Positions 12,601 to 21,264 of a stretch of DNA of 64,000 nt are shown here, one piece after another. Every line of letters starts with the position of its first letter. Position 1 is the stretch's first letter. Source of the stretch: Telopea speciosissima (taxonomy: Eukaryota; Streptophyta; Magnoliopsida; Proteales; Proteaceae); contig NC_057920.1 of NCBI RefSeq assembly GCF_018873765.1, positions 7,887,307 to 7,951,306 of the forward strand, given 5' to 3'. The notes beneath the pieces were generated by a model. That model did no database searches and was not told where the DNA came from. It saw only the letters and a program-made list of their open reading frames with translations. A program made the translations under genes and the position numbers.

Positions 12601-14499
12601 AGAGTTATACGACCGGCTATGATGTATGGTGCAGAATATTAGCCAATTAAGAAGCATCATATAGCTAAACTCAATGTAGCAGAGATGATGATATTGAGAT
12701 GGATGAGTGGCAAAATTAGGAAGGATAAATAAGGAATGACCATATTAGAGCTGATTTGGGAGTAGCTCCGATACATGATGAGCTAAGTAAAAGTCGATTG
12801 ACATGGCATGGCCATGTTCAACACAGGCCTTTGGATCCCCAGTACGGAGGAGTGATTTAATTCATTTAATTCAGATTGAAGGAACAAAAAGAGCCAGGGA
12901 CAGACCTAAAATGACCCTAGGAGAGGTGGTGAGGAAAGACACACATAGCTTAGGCCTTGTATCAAGTATGACCTCAATTAGAGCTGATTGGAGGGCAAGG
13001 ATCCACGTAGTCAACCCCATTTAGTTGAGGTAAAGCTGAGTTGTTGTTGTTGTTGTATGATTTCACAAAATTACAGAGTAAGATAGCAAGTATGTTTACA
13101 CTAACTAGTTGGCATTAATTTCACATAGGAACATTATTTTGTAGACTAATAGGGTAACAACAAGCACCCAACAATAAAAATAAGGATCGAACAACATGAA
13201 ACTAATTGTTCTGCATGCATGTTGGTATAAGCTTCTTCAAGGGTGAAAAAAAAAACATGACAAAATTTTGACAATCCAGATAGCGGGATTGAAAATCAAA
13301 GGAATTTTATTTTCTCCTTTTAGACAATTCAAAATAAAAAAGAAAATGAAGCAACTAACCTTGAAGTACAAACTCATATTGCGTTCCTGCAACTTGCCAA
13401 GAAAAGTAAGCCAGTCAATTCTGCTTGGTTGGAGAAGCTCTACCCATTCGGCCAACAGCGGAGACGGATCCTCTTCCTCCTTCAGAGAGAGGATTTTCTC
13501 AGTAACGAGCTTGCATTTCCCAATAATTGGCTTGGGTTCTTCAGGCGTAATGAGCGTCTCTGCTTCGTGAATTCTATCAGCCACTTCATCCCACTTTGGA
13601 TCTGACAAATCAAGACCGTAAATCCTATACTTAATCTCCCCCCGTCTCCGTGGAAGAGCAACGATTTTGGGTTTCTCTTGCGCCACATCTCCATCCATAA
13701 CAATCCCCTCGTCTGTGCCGTCGGCTTTGTTGCTTTCTTTTTCTGCTTCTTCATGGGCTCGGGCTTCTTCTCGCACATGCTCCAAATTCTGATAGAATTC
13801 ATATTCCTCCATTTTCTCTCGAGCCCATTTGAACCTGAGCTCCCTGAGCATGTCTCCACGAATGCCCACTTCGCCAGCAAATCGGCACATCTCTTTAACT
13901 TCTTCGGATTGGAGAAACCACTTCATCTCTTCCTTCTTCATTTCCTTCTTAATGTCACTGAGGACCGAATTGCTGACCTCCCAGACCGTTTTCCACAAAT
14001 CCTCGCTGAAATCAAGCGATGGTATGCTTGCGGTGGCTCCAAGCATCGTCTCGAGGTCGCCCTTCTCCATCTCCGAAACAACCTTCTCAACAATGATCAA
14101 AAGCATACTGTCAATGGTCTGTTTGTCGCAATCCGGATACACTTCAGAGAGTTTCCCGCGCATTATCCAAACGAATCGGGACAAGAATTCGTTCATGAGT
14201 CCATCCTCCTCCCTGGAATCCGATTCACTATCCAAATCTTCGAGCTGGGATCCTTGAGCAGAATGAAGATATCTGAAGGAGAAAGGGATGGAATTTGAGG
14301 GTTTAGGGTTATTGACAAGGGAGAAGAAGCCATAGTCTTCTGGAGGAGGGAGGGAAAGAGCAATGGAGTTTGCTGTAGTGGTCGAATTTCTGCAAATAGA
14401 AGGTGAAACGGAGTGCAATGCCCTCGTGGATCTCGATAGATTGCTGTTCGCAAGCTTCGAAAACAGAAAATGCTTCAGTTTCATGGCTGCTAACTGCAA
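650..14499 (-). CDS. NFD5: NFD5-like pentatricopeptide repeat protein, two exons
   Basis: CDS is join(13360..14499, 650..1702) on the minus strand, about 730 aa. Exon 1 (380 codons) starts MQLAAMKLKHF, rich in Arg/Ser/Leu like a mitochondrial presequence. It has an acidic coiled middle (KKEEMKWFLQSEEVKEM) and ends SLYFK at an AAG|GTTAGT donor. Exon 2 follows a TTTTGTAG acceptor and opens IAELVLNEESF. Both sides are phase 0, so the reading frame is continuous. Exon 2 holds about nine tandem 35-residue PPR motifs (roughly residues 397-715), for example ILTSMILVHMYSKAGNLDRA. P-class PPR proteins bind organellar RNA. No DYW or E tail is visible. The plan (long non-PPR N-terminus, PPR C-terminus, about 730 aa) and wording match Arabidopsis NFD5 (At1g19520, karyogamy mutant) as I recall it. 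Family assignment is firm; orthology is from memory. The intron is unusually long. Confidence 0.86.
2285..3036. mobile_element. Foldback element enclosing foreign cargo
   Basis: Inverted terminal repeats of about 100 bp: AGGCTATGTTTGGTTG at 2285 is mirrored by CCAACCAAACATAGCCT ending near 3036. Subterminal A/T tracts and a motif related to ATTGATTTATGTGTCTATC also match in inverse. The middle (about 2400-2930) has a different, more GC-balanced composition. It includes a copia integrase scrap on the plus strand (2746-2931) reading YWTEAACAAAAYLLNRNPTP, the usual W-x-EA...YLINR-P integrase pattern. No clear target duplication was found, so family and insertion mode are uncertain. Confidence 0.6.
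3100..3207 (+). repeat. 5' LTR portion of the copia element
   Basis: Aligns to 7983-8090 with few differences, and includes an ATTATAAATAAAGATGGGC promoter-like segment in both copies. Homology ends at TGTCT. Sequence beyond 3207 may still be LTR, because the downstream copy is truncated there. No initiator-Met primer binding site was seen in the next 300 bases. Confidence 0.75.
3491..4314 (+). pseudogene. copia gag remnant with CCHC zinc knuckle
   Basis: Starts MESDISAASTGQEG and is interrupted by stops and shifts. A CX2CX4HX4C zinc knuckle is intact at about 4186-4227 (CDYCGKERHTRDKC), followed by WKLHG as in plant copia gag. The reading continues to the 8-bp duplication at 4315-4322, where an hAT element is inserted. 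It resumes at 5821 with TNPSLAQEELQ. Confidence 0.75.
4471..4762 (+). repeat. 150-bp tandem duplication
   Basis: The block beginning GTATTCAGCCAATTTTAGG at 4471 is repeated from 4621 with almost complete identity through GGACAAACACACTTATT. The first copy carries an extra short GGACAGACACA stretch. It lies on the left shoulder of the large palindrome within the hAT element. Confidence 0.85.
4752..5585. repeat. Giant imperfect palindrome, arms over 350 bp
   Basis: Left arm (from about 4752) and right arm (to about 5585) are near-complete reverse complements around a centre near 5190. Landmarks are CCCCCCTATTTGAATCC at about 4865 against GGATTCAAATAGGGGGG at about 5513, AAAAGTGCGG against CCGCACTTTT, and ATATAAATCAGATTTTAG on both sides of the centre. 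Only a short loop separates the arms. Transcribed, it would fold into a long hairpin. Confidence 0.88.
5897..6689. mobile_element. TIR element (GTTAGCAAAAA ends) nested in copia pol
   Basis: Starts GTTAGCAAAAAAAACG and ends TTTTTGCTAAC, a perfect 11-bp inverted terminus. Subterminal sequence repeats CCCGTTTT/GTTTTAAACACG-like motifs on both sides. The flanks show no convincing 8-bp duplication, so the superfamily (hAT-like by style) is a guess. No coding capacity was seen. Confidence 0.6.
6690..7250 (+). pseudogene. copia protease and integrase N-terminus remnant
   Basis: The retroviral-type aspartic protease motif reads WIIDSGATAHMTG (about 6773-6811), followed by HLFQYFPLSG and VLHVPKFSTNFLSISSL typical of copia PR. 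After a frame change, LQQWHRWLGHPPLGVCQRLV (about 7189-7248) matches the integrase zinc-binding entry (H-x-x-LGH). The integrase catalytic core is deleted. Confidence 0.8.
7340..7975 (+). pseudogene. copia RNase H domain
   Basis: Longest open part of the element. From 7448 it reads through EAFTDVDWAGCLDDSKSSLG (first catalytic Asp), ARSSAKAEFRAMAHGICEFL (Glu) and YYDSKSAISIAHNLVQHDRT (second Asp), then HIKEKL-like helix and FTKGINS. It ends immediately before the polypurine tract and 3' LTR. Upstream, DITFVASVFSQYMHDPHLTH is the end of the reverse transcriptase in another frame. Confidence 0.85.
7983..8090 (+). repeat. 3' LTR portion of the copia element
   Basis: Second copy of the LTR start, following the polypurine tract. 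It diverges from 3100-3207 at several sites, so the insertion is not recent. Homology stops at 8090 with no terminal CA, which suggests truncation. Confidence 0.75.
8091..10224. other. Unresolved repeat-rich intron segment
   Basis: No gene recognised. Notable items are a TTTCACGTA.C.CCCCTG repeat pair at 8327-8405, a telobox-like inverted pair AAACCCTAAA/TTTTAGGGTTTC at 8522-8549, a CTT-rich stretch at 9001-9032, a 60-bp-arm hairpin at 9206-9345, and a doubled CAACCAGGCAT block near 9753-9796. Three short CCGCC...GGCGG hairpins lie at 8561, 9664 and 10012. The GC-rich patches and repeated phrases suggest an unidentified transposon. Confidence 0.5.
9206..9345. repeat. GC-rich foldback (MITE-like hairpin)
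   Basis: Arms of about 60 bp: ACGGCGCCCTGTCCAGAGCG opens and CGCTCTGCCCGTGGCGCCGT closes, with GCAATGACC/GGTCATTGC flanking a loop of TCTTACCCCCGCTCGGGCA. The loop resembles the inverted loop of the foldback at 14683-14852. No clear target duplication. Confidence 0.7.
10239..10359 (-). mobile_element. Au-like SINE, internally shortened
   Basis: Minus-strand copy of the widespread plant Au-type tRNA-derived SINE. Read inward from 10359 it gives TTGGTGCAACGGTAAGGTTG (A-box region), then GGCTGCATGCACTATGACC-like text and CCGCAGTGGCGGAAGCTTCGT. It is flanked by a perfect 14-bp duplication AAGCTCCTATCAAT (10225-10238, 10360-10373). About 40 bp around the B box is missing compared with the copy at 10959. 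Confidence 0.85.
10541..10800 (+). repeat. Tandem duplication of about 133 bp
   Basis: A unit beginning AGAAGCAATTAGACTACACA at 10541 is repeated from about 10675 (AGAAGCAAGTAGACTACACA). Both contain GGAGGAGTCTAATTGCAGAT and TGATCCCTGATCATATCC. The copies differ at few sites. Function unknown. Confidence 0.85.
10959..11138 (+). mobile_element. Full-length Au-like SINE
   Basis: Contains the RNA polymerase III promoter boxes of tRNA-derived SINEs: GGTGCAACGGTAAGG (A box) and AAGGGTTCGAGTCTAG (B box). Then come CTCTCTGCGAAAGCAGGGG and GTGGCGGGAGCCTCGTGCAC near the 3' end. Flanks duplicate an 18-bp target with one mismatch, AATATATCAGTCMCTTAA (10941-10958, 11139-11156). Confidence 0.88.
11157..12494. 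other. Intron sequence without recognised elements
   Basis: AT-rich and non-coding. The only structure I see is the direct duplication listed at 11583-11766. Low-complexity microhomologies elsewhere did not resolve into a known repeat. Confidence 0.5.
11583..11766 (+). repeat. Spaced direct duplication of about 75 bp
   Basis: CTCATCAATAGTTCTTCAAC through AAGTGATTGTTGGTGAAAGG occurs at 11588 and again at 11690, separated by about 25 bp. The copies differ by small indels and substitutions. Confidence 0.8.
12495..13056 (+). pseudogene. RTE-type LINE 3' end (decayed ORF)
   Basis: Broken reading frame with the C-terminal pattern of plant RTE LINEs. Examples are RIKIGWMKRRGAPGVLCDRH, then LGVAPIHDELSKSRLTWHGH, IEGTKRARDRPKMTLGEVVR and a final RIHVVNPI. 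It ends in a GTTGTTGTTGTTGT tail (13037-13050), the simple-repeat tail expected of RTE elements. Stops and frameshifts show it is dead, and it is 5' truncated. Confidence 0.8.
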
Positions 14500-14682
14500 G
14501 AAAGCTGCTGGTTTTGAAAAACCGAGTCTTTTCTCTTGCTCTAAAGCCTAAAACCCTGAAACCAGTACCCATATTACAGATATTACCCAGTCAGCCCCAT
14601 TTTCTTTCCATAATTACTCTGATATCCAGTAACCGTTGTAAACTACCCAATCAGGGAAGCTGGTTTTTTTTTTCCCCCCTCA
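14500..14682 (-). promoter_or_regulatory. Presumed 5' leader and promoter of the NFD5-like gene
   Basis: Assigned by position only. On the minus strand it lies between the start codon at 14499 and the MITE at 14683. I see no convincing TATA box or G-box. A MITE this close to the start codon could affect expression. Confidence 0.35.
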
Positions 14683-14852
14683 ATTTGGATCCTCTATTGC
14701 CGAGTTGTCCGGCAGGATCATGTTGCCGAGATACAGCGAGGTGGGGAATGACTGCCTAGCAGGGGTAAAGCGATCATTCCCCCACCTTGCTGTGTCTCGA
14801 TAGCAGGGCCCTACTGGACAGTTTGGTAGTAGAGGATCTAGATCCCAAGAAC
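14683..14852. repeat. Foldback MITE in the NFD5-like promoter
   Basis: Inverted arms of about 65 bp: TTTGGATCCTCTATTGCCGA on the left mirrors TTGGTAGTAGAGGATCTAGA on the right, and GTGGGGAATGA mirrors TCATTCCCCCAC. The central loop GCCTAGCAGGGGTAAAGCGA is similar, inverted, to that of 9206-9345. The end motif GGATCCTCTA recurs in 33647-33890. Confidence 0.75.
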
Positions 14853-14989
14853 CACATGTCTTTGGGGTGCAATTGGTCTCACTCATCATCAGAAATCGCC
14901 ACGAGAGTTTTAGATGAACATTTGTTTAAGAGTAGAAACTTCTTTAATAATAGGGTATTATTATAACTCATGAAATTTTTCATTTTTTA

Positions 14990-17900
14990 CAAAAAAAAAT
15001 CATAGAGGAAAAAGGAAGTCTACCGCCTTTAAACTTTATATGTCCAAAGTTTATGATAAGATTGAGTGGGGGTATTTACTTGTTACTTTTAAGTTTTTAT
15101 GGTTGAGTCAAACCTGGTGTGATATGATTAGTTATGTTGTCTCTTCAATTTCCTATTCTATTAAGCTAGAAGATAGTAGTTTTGTTTTTTAAGCTTTCTA
15201 AAGACCTTCGACAAGGATGCCCTATTATAGGGGTGTCAATCGATCGGGCTTGGTCGGTCTCAGTCGGGCCTAGCCGGGCCTCACCAATTTTATAGGCTGC
15301 ATCGTGTTCGACCGTTTAGGCATTCGGGCTTGCCTTGGGTGGGCATGGTATGGTTTCATTTCGATTGATCGGTGTTCGGTCTTTAATCGGGCAGCCTTAT
15401 TCGGGCTAAACGGGCCTAAATCGGGTCTAAAACGGGTTAATGAGCCGTTTAACTCTAAACGGTCTCTAAATGGTGTGGGCTTACTAATTGACATGCAACC
15501 AGAATTTTAAGTTCAAACCATCACACCGTTGGACACTCACTGTACACCTCAACTCAAAATCAAATAAAACTTATGCCAACTAAAATAGCAGTAGAACACC
15601 GAATAGAAACACATCTAACAAAGTAAGTAAAGGAAAAAATAATAGCAGCACAACACCGAATAGAAACACTTCTAACAAACTAAGTAGAGGGTAATAAAAA
15701 AATAGCAACACAACACCAAATAGAAACACATCTCACAAAGTAAGATCTAAAAACTAAAACTAATTCTCATCTCACCTACGTTAAATGTATCTAAATCTAA
15801 TTAATAAATGTCAAAGACCAACAAAAAAACAAACAAAAAAAAAAGGAAATTTGGAAGGAAGGGGAGGGGAAGTTTATAAGTTAAAGGGTCGGGCTGGGTT
15901 GGGCTGCAACAGGACGGTCTAGGTCGGGCCTGGAATCGATCGATCCGGTCGGACGTCCGACGAGCTAGGGCCCCACACCGGGACCATCCGATTACTAAAC
16001 ATGTCGGGCTTAAGCCCGACACGTTTAGTAATCGGGCCCGGTTTTAATCGGGCGGGCTCGGTCAAACCTGACGGGCCGGGCCTAGAATTGACACCCCTAC
16101 CCTATTAGCCCTTATTTCTTCATCATTTCTATGAAAGTTTTGTCACGAATTTTTTAAAGTATACAAGTACCTAAAATGGTTTAAAGGTATTAAGATTGAA
16201 AGAGTTGTCTAGAAATTACTCATTTGTTATTTGTTGATAATACTTCTATTTCTTTGTAGAGCTATTAAGAATGACATATCAACTTTGAATGCTATTCTCA
16301 ATCTTTTTCAAGACTTTTGTAGATAACAAATTAATTTCGAAAAAAATGGTGTGATATTTAGTAATCGTGCAGGGAGGACATTGGGAATATGGTCATGAGT
16401 AGCATGGGGATTAGTCTTTATCTCTGATAATGCTACCTATCTAGGTACTCCTATATTTTTTCCTAGATACAAATCCCATGTTCGACAACATCGTGTTCCT
16501 AGGGTGGAGAGGAAATTGAGAAATTGACAGATTCCTTTACTATGCCAAGCGGGGAGATATGTCTTAATAAAATATACTTAATTCTATCCCAATATATTGA
16601 ATGTCTTGTTTTTTACTTCCTTTTAATATATATTTTAAGCCATAACTTTGGATTTTGGAAAAGGGTTGGTCATCGTTGGTATAAGTAAATCCTTGTTGTA
16701 TGGAATGTGCTTTGTAGGCCTAGGTCCTTTTGGGAGTTTAGGCTTTCGGCTGTTAGCTGTCCATAAAAAGGGCTTCTTAAGTTGGTATGGCAACTCCGTA
16801 CAAACCCTAATCAATCATAGGCTAAGATACTTAAGGTAAGTATTTCTTTAATACTAGTATGTTGCATCCCTCTATTTTAGTAAAGAAGTGCTATCTATTT
16901 TGGAATGGTATCTCTCTATATATTTCATTTTCCTCAACAATTAGTTTGTTGAAAAGTTGGTGATGGTTCTAATATTTTGATCTAGTTTGATCCTTTTTCT
17001 TTTCTTGAATAATTTTAGAGCATCTACATCTCAAATGATTAATCCCCTCTATTCACATGTTAATGAGCTTATTCAGAATGGTAATTAGAATATTACTCTT
17101 GTTTGATCATTATTTTCAATGCATGAGGCCTCTGCTATTCTTTGTATTCCTTAAAATAGACATCATCTAAATGATTTATGGATTTGCCCTTTTGGTAGAA
17201 ATGATGTTTTTTCAACTAAAATAGTTGCTAAATGGGTTACTTAGGACTCAACATGGTACTGTTGTGAATCTCAATTCTAGTAGGCTATGGAATTTTACAT
17301 GGTATTTGAAAGTTCATCCAAAAATTTGACTGTTCTTATGGAAAGTTTTGGTTGGTGCTTTAAATACCAAAAGTAAAGTAGCTTGTTTTCTTACTATGAA
17401 TCTTCTTTATGTTTTTCGTATAAAAAAAAAATCTTCTTTGTGTTTTTTGTAATAAAGAACTTGAAAATGAATGGCATATGTTCCTCTCTTGTAATTTCAC
17501 CAAAAGAATTTTGGTTGCTAGACCCTTAGGCTTAAGGGCTGAATATTTCATCTCACTCTCTCTTTTGTGAGTTGGCTAAATCCTTCATCTTAGATTCTTC
17601 CATGTTGAAATCTGAAAAACATATTCTTCTTTCGGTTCTTGTTATTATAGTATTATTTTTTATTTTGTTTGGACGGCTCGTAATGCACTGCTATTTTTCA
17701 TGAGGCTAAACCTAATCCGATGTTGATTGTTCAACTGATTAACAAATGGCTTGTGATCTTAAGCTTTATCCCAGTTAAACCTATGAACTTGTCTTACAAT
17801 AATGATTCATCTTTAACTCTTATGATATCGAAAGTTTTTTATTTTTTATGAAATGCAATATCGGAAGTTATCAAATGAGGGTTCCTCTATCTTAATTTGT

Positions 17901-18330
17901 GATGGTAGTTTCGAGCCTCTTATTGGTGCAACAGGATGGGCTTCTATTTTTTTAGTAAACTTTCCATTTGAGGTAGTCTACATGAATCATGGCCTTGTAG
18001 GGAGTCCTCTAGAATTAGAAATTCGCGGACTGCATCAAGGCTTATAGGAAGCGAAGGAGGAGGAATGGGCATGCACAAAAGTTTGGATAGATTGTCAGGA
18101 GGTGGTGACTTGGCTAATACATGGATCACACGAATGATGGCTTTGGGAAAATTATTTGTTACTCTATGATGTTTCTTTGTTGATCAAAACTTTTAAATCT
18201 ATTTCTATATTGAAAAAGAATAAGAAAACTATTTTAGTAGCTCATAGGTTGGCTACTAAGGCTAGAACCAACAAGCTAATGACTACTGTTAGGGTTGGTG
18301 TTCATGATTTTTAGTTTTGCTAATCTAATT
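14990..18330 (+). pseudogene. L1-type LINE remnant, split by an hAT element
   Basis: Decayed reverse transcriptase and RNase H on the plus strand. MSKVYDKIEWGYL (about 15041) is the RT entry motif. SKDLRQGCPISPYFFIISMK is recovered across the hAT insertion when one copy of its 8-bp duplication is removed. Later blocks are YLGTPIFFPRY, GRYVLIKYT, a zf-RVT-like region near 17200-17560, and an RNase H start LICDGSFEPLIGATGWASIF (about 17890). Many stops. The endonuclease end is absent (5' truncation). Confidence 0.8.
15228..16099. mobile_element. hAT element, TAGGGGTGTCAAT family
   Basis: Perfect TIR TAGGGGTGTCAAT at the left and ATTGACACCCCTA at the right, with 8-bp duplication CCCTATTA (15220-15227, 16100-16107). 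Subterminal regions are dense in CGGGC/ATCGGGC motifs. The interior has three imperfect copies of an AACACCGAATAGAAACAC block (about 15595-15735). Non-autonomous. It interrupts the L1 reverse transcriptase exactly within its LRQGCPISPY motif. Confidence 0.9.
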
Positions 18331-19147
18331 TTCTTTCCATTAAAAAAAGTAGGGTAAAATCATACAATTAAAGTCTTACACTACTTGTTTACCCAGCTAT
18401 ATAAAATTAGGCTCCGTTTGTTTCGGCATAAAATTTTACCTGAAAAATTTTCCACGGCAAATTTTACATGTTGAAAAGTTTAATAATGTTTGTTTCCATA
18501 AAAAAACCAACATTGCAACACTTTCCAACATTTAAAATTTTACATCTAATTTTTTTTTGAAGTGAAAATTTTCAAGTAAATAATGTGGTGATTCTTTCGA
18601 TGCCCTCTTACTTAACTAACATTCTCTCTCCTTCTGACATTTTTCTCTCTACCTTGGCCTTTTGAGTCTCCTATGGATGAAATCGATTCCGCACATCAAT
18701 TGGTGTGGCTTGCCCATTGAAGTATGACAATTTAGGCCAAGCCATATCCAAAGCGCATTAATCAACCAGTGGCCCAAAAATTCTTGGCCTAATTAGCTAA
18801 CCCTAAGTCCACCCCCCTCCCCCTCCCCCCAACCCAAAGAGCCAAATTCTAATTCAAACCCAAACCCCAATCCCCCTTATGGGTCTAATGTTTCTTTTCA
18901 AAACAAGTGCACTGTTCACCATAAGCCCAACTAAGGGGAGCAAAGAGCTTGATTTTGCTTATGTTTTGGACCAGCGAATGTTATGGGCCAACCGTATTGG
19001 ACACCAGAAGGTGATAATATGGTGGTGAAGTGGACAGCCCATAAATGCTCAAGGCCCATAACATGAGCCTATCACCCACCACCTGCTTGGACAATACCAT
19101 ACTCACCCTATATAGAACTAAACAGGACTGGTGCCATCCACTACCAT
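18331..19147. other. Intergenic, with one transposon terminus
   Basis: No gene seen. At 18411 an AGGCTCCGTTTGTTTCGGCA terminus typical of plant hAT-like MITEs is present, followed by repeated AAATTTTAC/AAAATTTT motifs to about 18590. I could not find its matching end, so it is a fragment. The rest is low-information sequence, with a C-rich run near 18812-18832. Confidence 0.5.
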
Positions 19148-19155
19148 CCCTAAAC

Positions 19156-19334
19156 CAAGGGTCTAATAATCAGAATTGGTGGCTGCCGATGCCGATTCCG
19201 ATCTGAATCGGAAAGAATCGGCCAAAAATCCCTAGAAATACTGTTCCAGATCAGCCGGAATCAGTACGGGCTGCATCTAATTCTGATCTAAATAGGCTGC
19301 TTTGGTCTATCAAATCCTGATTCCTCAAACTCTG
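19156..19334. mobile_element. Short hAT MITE (CAWGG family)
   Basis: 179 bp. Ends are CAAGGGTCTAATAATCAG and, inward from the right, CAGAGTTTGAGGAATCAG. Flanks are a perfect 8-bp duplication CCCTAAAC (19148-19155, 19335-19342). Subterminal motif is CCGATTCCGATCTGAATCGG-like. Confidence 0.8.
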
Positions 19335-20547
19335 CCCTAAACCGACTGTGAACTTCCACTCTCACTGGAAAAAATTTAGCCTCAAACAAGCATGGAAGCA
19401 GTTAAAAGTTGGGCGAGACAAAAAAAAAAAAAAAAAAAAAGGGGGGGGGGGCGGGAATTCAAACTCAGTTGATCCAGCTGAGATCAGTGATTTCCTAGCC
19501 CAACTTGCTCATAAATTGGGTTGGGCATTGGCAGGCCTTGGGTTAGCTCATAGGTGGCCTGGCCCAAATCAGCGACAGTCCGACGTAAAATATTGGGAGA
19601 GAGAACGCTGCTTGGTCCCATGGCCTCTACGCCAATGCTGGGCCAATGGGAGCATGCCCAGGTATCCAAAATGGGGGTGGGATGGTCATTTCGCCAGCCC
19701 GTGTCTATTATATGAAACAAATTATAACTCTATAATAAATAATGATGTTAGTCATTAATCTGTCTCACTTTTTGCGCGATTAGCCGCACAAAGCTAATCT
19801 AGTTATGGGCCAGAAGAAATCCCACAAATTTGGGTCCGTAATCTTAGTTATTGACCCCAGAGATATCTTAGGTTTGAAGCATTAAGGAAACATTAGGCCC
19901 CTAATCAGACACCAAACCATGCACTTTAGGTTAATGGTGGGCTCTAACCAGATACCTTATGATCCATTGTAATTAGTGTTAATATAATAAAGACTCAGGA
20001 ATAAAATCAGCATTGAGTGAGGATATACCCACTTTTGGAGCTTGGACTGATTCTGTTTGGAGCTTACTTGAAACTTTGGATGAAACACTTCAAAAGATGA
20101 ATGGGGGGAGGAAAATAATGAAAGTTACCACCAAAGGAAGTGGGGCCCAGGAGAGACATGGAAAGGGCAAATCATCTCTCACCATCCAAACAGAGAAAAG
20201 AGAATCTTTAGATATCCTTGATTTGGATGAGGCAGGAAAGGACTTATAAATCCAATACAAATTTTTTGTTTTGGTAGAAATAAATCCAATACAATTCACG
20301 ACTTACTTTGTAAAGAAAAAGAAGGGAGAAAAGCTCTTTTGGAGAATCCAAGGACAAGAGAGAAGTTGCAGCGAAGGCGCAACAGCCATCTGGAAGGCCC
20401 TCATAGCCGCAACTGAAAAGCTCCTTTCTTCCCCACTAAGGCAAAGCTTAATTTGGAGGCAACGGAGAAGATGCATGGAAAGGGACAGCTCGCTTTTTAT
20501 CTAATCTTAATCTATATTAGCAAATTACATTTGAGAAAATTATCTAT
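19335..20547. other. Intergenic, no gene recognised
   Basis: Contains an A21/G11 homopolymer junction at about 19420-19451 and a stretch with AGCCCAACTTGC/TTGGGTTGGGC inverted motifs (about 19495-19570). Short ORFs around 20013-20249 and 20271-20504 have no domain I recognise. Confidence 0.45.
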
Positions 20548-20705
20548 GGGAAAAGGAACGCTAGCGTGTACCTCCCAGTGTGAAAAGACCGGTGCTTCCC
20601 GTGGAAAGGTGGAAAGGCCCAAGTGTACACTGGTCTTTTCATGTTGGGTTGTGTATGGGCGTAGGTACACGTCGAGGCACAGCACCAGTTAGCGTTCTTT
20701 CTCCC
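20548..20705. repeat. MITE with GGGAAAAGGAACGCTA ends
   Basis: 158-bp foldback: left GGGAAAAGGAACGCTAGCGT, right (inverted) GGGAGAAAGAACGCTAACTG. Inner arms GTGTACCT/AGGTACAC and GTGTGAAAAGACC/GGTCTTTTCA also pair. Style resembles Mutator-like MITEs. A clean 9-bp duplication is not evident. Confidence 0.65.
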
Positions 20706-20915
20706 TTATTAATTAAATTAAGAGACAATTATCTCTATTCTCCACCATGCTAGAATGTGAATTATTTTTTATACTCTTTCATACATAATGAGTCGTGGTG
20801 TTCACACTGACACTCTCTCTCTTTAGACAAAATAAAGGCTCGTTAATGAATGATTTGGTCTCTTGTTATCTAATTGGTGCAATTTCCTATTTTAACGCCA
20901 TGGGAAATCTCTGCT

Positions 20916-21264
20916 TAGGGGTGTCAATCGGTTGGTTTGGACCGGTTTTCAATGTGATAATGAATGAATCCAAAACATGATTCAATAAGGGAGCACCGGC
21001 TTCGTTTTGGTTTTGAGCTGGTTTCGGTTTGCCACGTAAATATATTCAAGAAATGTGAACAAATTTTTTTTTTTTTGGAATTTCGGGCTGGTATTAGTTT
21101 CTTACAGGGTTATATCGATTGACCGATTTTTTAAGTTCGGTTCAATATCACAGAAACCCCAATCCGAAATCTGATCCAATAAGCTCATATTGGTTTCGGT
21201 TTGGGTTCAGTTTCAATCGATTTGACTCGGTTTCGTTGGTTCAGGCTAGGTTTTGACACCCCTA
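20916..21264. mobile_element. hAT MITE, TAGGGGTGTCAAT family
   Basis: Left end TAGGGGTGTCAATCGG and right end TTTTGACACCCCTA. Interior is packed with GGTTTCGG/TTCGGTTT motifs. Immediate flanks do not match as an 8-bp duplication, so one flank may have changed since insertion. Confidence 0.75.

Larger units (their letters stand above)
1703..13359 (-). other. 11.66 kb intron of the NFD5-like gene
   Basis: Donor GTTAGT at 13359-13354 and acceptor TTTTGTAG ending at 1703, both read on the minus strand. Exons on both sides are phase 0. Nearly all of the intron is repeats: a foldback with foreign cargo (2285-3036), a copia element with two nested insertions (3100-8090), an unresolved repeat region (8300-10224), two Au-like SINEs, two local tandem duplications and an RTE LINE 3' end. 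The copia element and the LINE run opposite to the gene. Region 1703-2284 shows nothing recognisable. Confidence 0.8.

Noticed and set aside
13678..14298. Plus-strand ORF of 206 codons, and overlapping 142-codon ORF
   Set aside because: Both are antisense shadows of exon 1 of the NFD5-like gene, which has the recognisable protein on the minus strand.
19420..19451. A21/G11 homopolymer junction (and C16/A20 at 35818) as a biological element
   Set aside because: More likely slippage-prone sequence or assembly noise; no associated feature.
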